Positions 27,242 to 27,438 of a stretch of 27,438 nucleotides of DNA are shown one piece after another (position 1 is the first letter of the stretch; each line of letters begins with the position of its first letter). The position numbers were made by a program, and so were the translations under genes. Source of the stretch: an uncultured Gemmatimonadota bacterium (lineage in GTDB: Bacteria; Gemmatimonadota; Gemmatimonadetes; Gemmatimonadales; Gemmatimonadaceae); the NCBI GenBank assembly GCA_946480295.1, contig CAMLIT010000054.1:1-27438 (forward strand), read 5' to 3'. The notes beneath the pieces are model-generated. The model saw only the letters and a program-made list of their open reading frames with translations. It was not told the origin of the DNA and did not search any database.

Positions 27242-27438
27242 GCCTCATGCTCGGCGCCGCGGCGATGGGGCTCGTCTTCGCGCTCCTCGCCTTCGGCGTG
27301 CTCCTCACGTGGCGCGTCCTCCACGTGCTCGACCTCCCCGCCGATGGCGCGTTCGCCATCGGCGGCGCGGTGACCGCCGCACTCGTCGTCGCGGGGACGG
27401 CACCGCTCGCCGCCACGGCCGCCGGCGTGCTCGCCGGC
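27238..27438 (+). CDS. ABC-transporter permease, N-terminal part (runs off the window end)
   Basis: The first 67 residues are visible, from GTG 27238, which overlaps the upstream stop as GTGA. They contain a first helix (G-L-V-F-A-L-L-A-F-G-V-L-L-T-W-R-V) and then L-D-L-P-A-D-G-A-F-A-I-G-G-A-V-T-A-A-L. The D-x-x-x-D-G-x-F-x-x-G-x-A pattern after the first helix is characteristic of permeases (BPD_transp_2 fold) that partner PF04392-type binding proteins, as encoded two genes upstream. An ATPase gene is expected just outside the window. Confidence 0.85.
   Translation, partial: MSLMLGAAAMGLVFALLAFGVLLTWRVLHVLDLPADGAFAIGGAVTAALVVAGTAPLAATAAGVLAG

Overview
The window is very GC-rich DNA (roughly 70% by eye) with dense, bidirectional bacterial genes. 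The composition, the lipoprotein with a CSDSTAP-type N-terminus, the many secreted peptidases and hydrolases and the GTG/ATGA-coupled gene style suggest a soil or sediment bacterium, most likely Gemmatimonadota. This is inference, because no rRNA or other phylogenetic marker is present. I see no mobile element, CRISPR array, tRNA or rRNA.

Layout. 1-1170: the 5' part of an APC-family amino-acid permease (minus) and a small single-span membrane protein. 1338-4104: a divergent two-component pair (OmpR-type regulator minus, short histidine kinase plus), then two small secreted proteins of equal length facing away from each other. The kinase frame has lost its expected stop and runs antisense through the first of them. 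4194-6654: cydA and cydB, a bd-type quinol oxidase; the spacer between them is exactly thirteen heptanucleotide units. 6648-10196: a 1182-aa soluble hybrid kinase with two kinase modules, convergent with cydB. 10308-13614 (minus): a lipoprotein, then a tightly overlapped ArsR / SdpI-like / alpha/beta-hydrolase operon. 13777-18765 (plus): a secreted prolyl oligopeptidase translationally coupled to a Tat-exported GH30 glycosidase, then a membrane acyltransferase. 18803-19543 (minus): an orphan HicB-like protein and an orphan ExbD, with a 460-bp non-coding stretch upstream. 20004-22633 (minus): the most notable locus. 22793-27438: a probably PPi-dependent phosphofructokinase (plus), a convergent CxxC membrane protein (minus), and the start of an ABC-transporter operon (substrate-binding lipoprotein, STAS-domain protein, permease cut by the window end).

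Main discovery. At 22064-22633 (minus) what looks like two broken ORFs is one AhpD/carboxymuconolactone-decarboxylase-type gene with a single in-frame TGA. The TGA falls exactly on the second catalytic cysteine of the family motif E-x11-C-x2-C-x3-H. A 6-bp stem with a 5-nt, G-containing loop begins 16 nt after the TGA, as expected for a bacterial SECIS. I read it as a selenoprotein with a C-R-Y-U redox centre. It overlaps a downstream membrane-bound spermidine-synthase-like gene that has no ATG, GTG or TTG start in the expected place, so the two may be translationally coupled.
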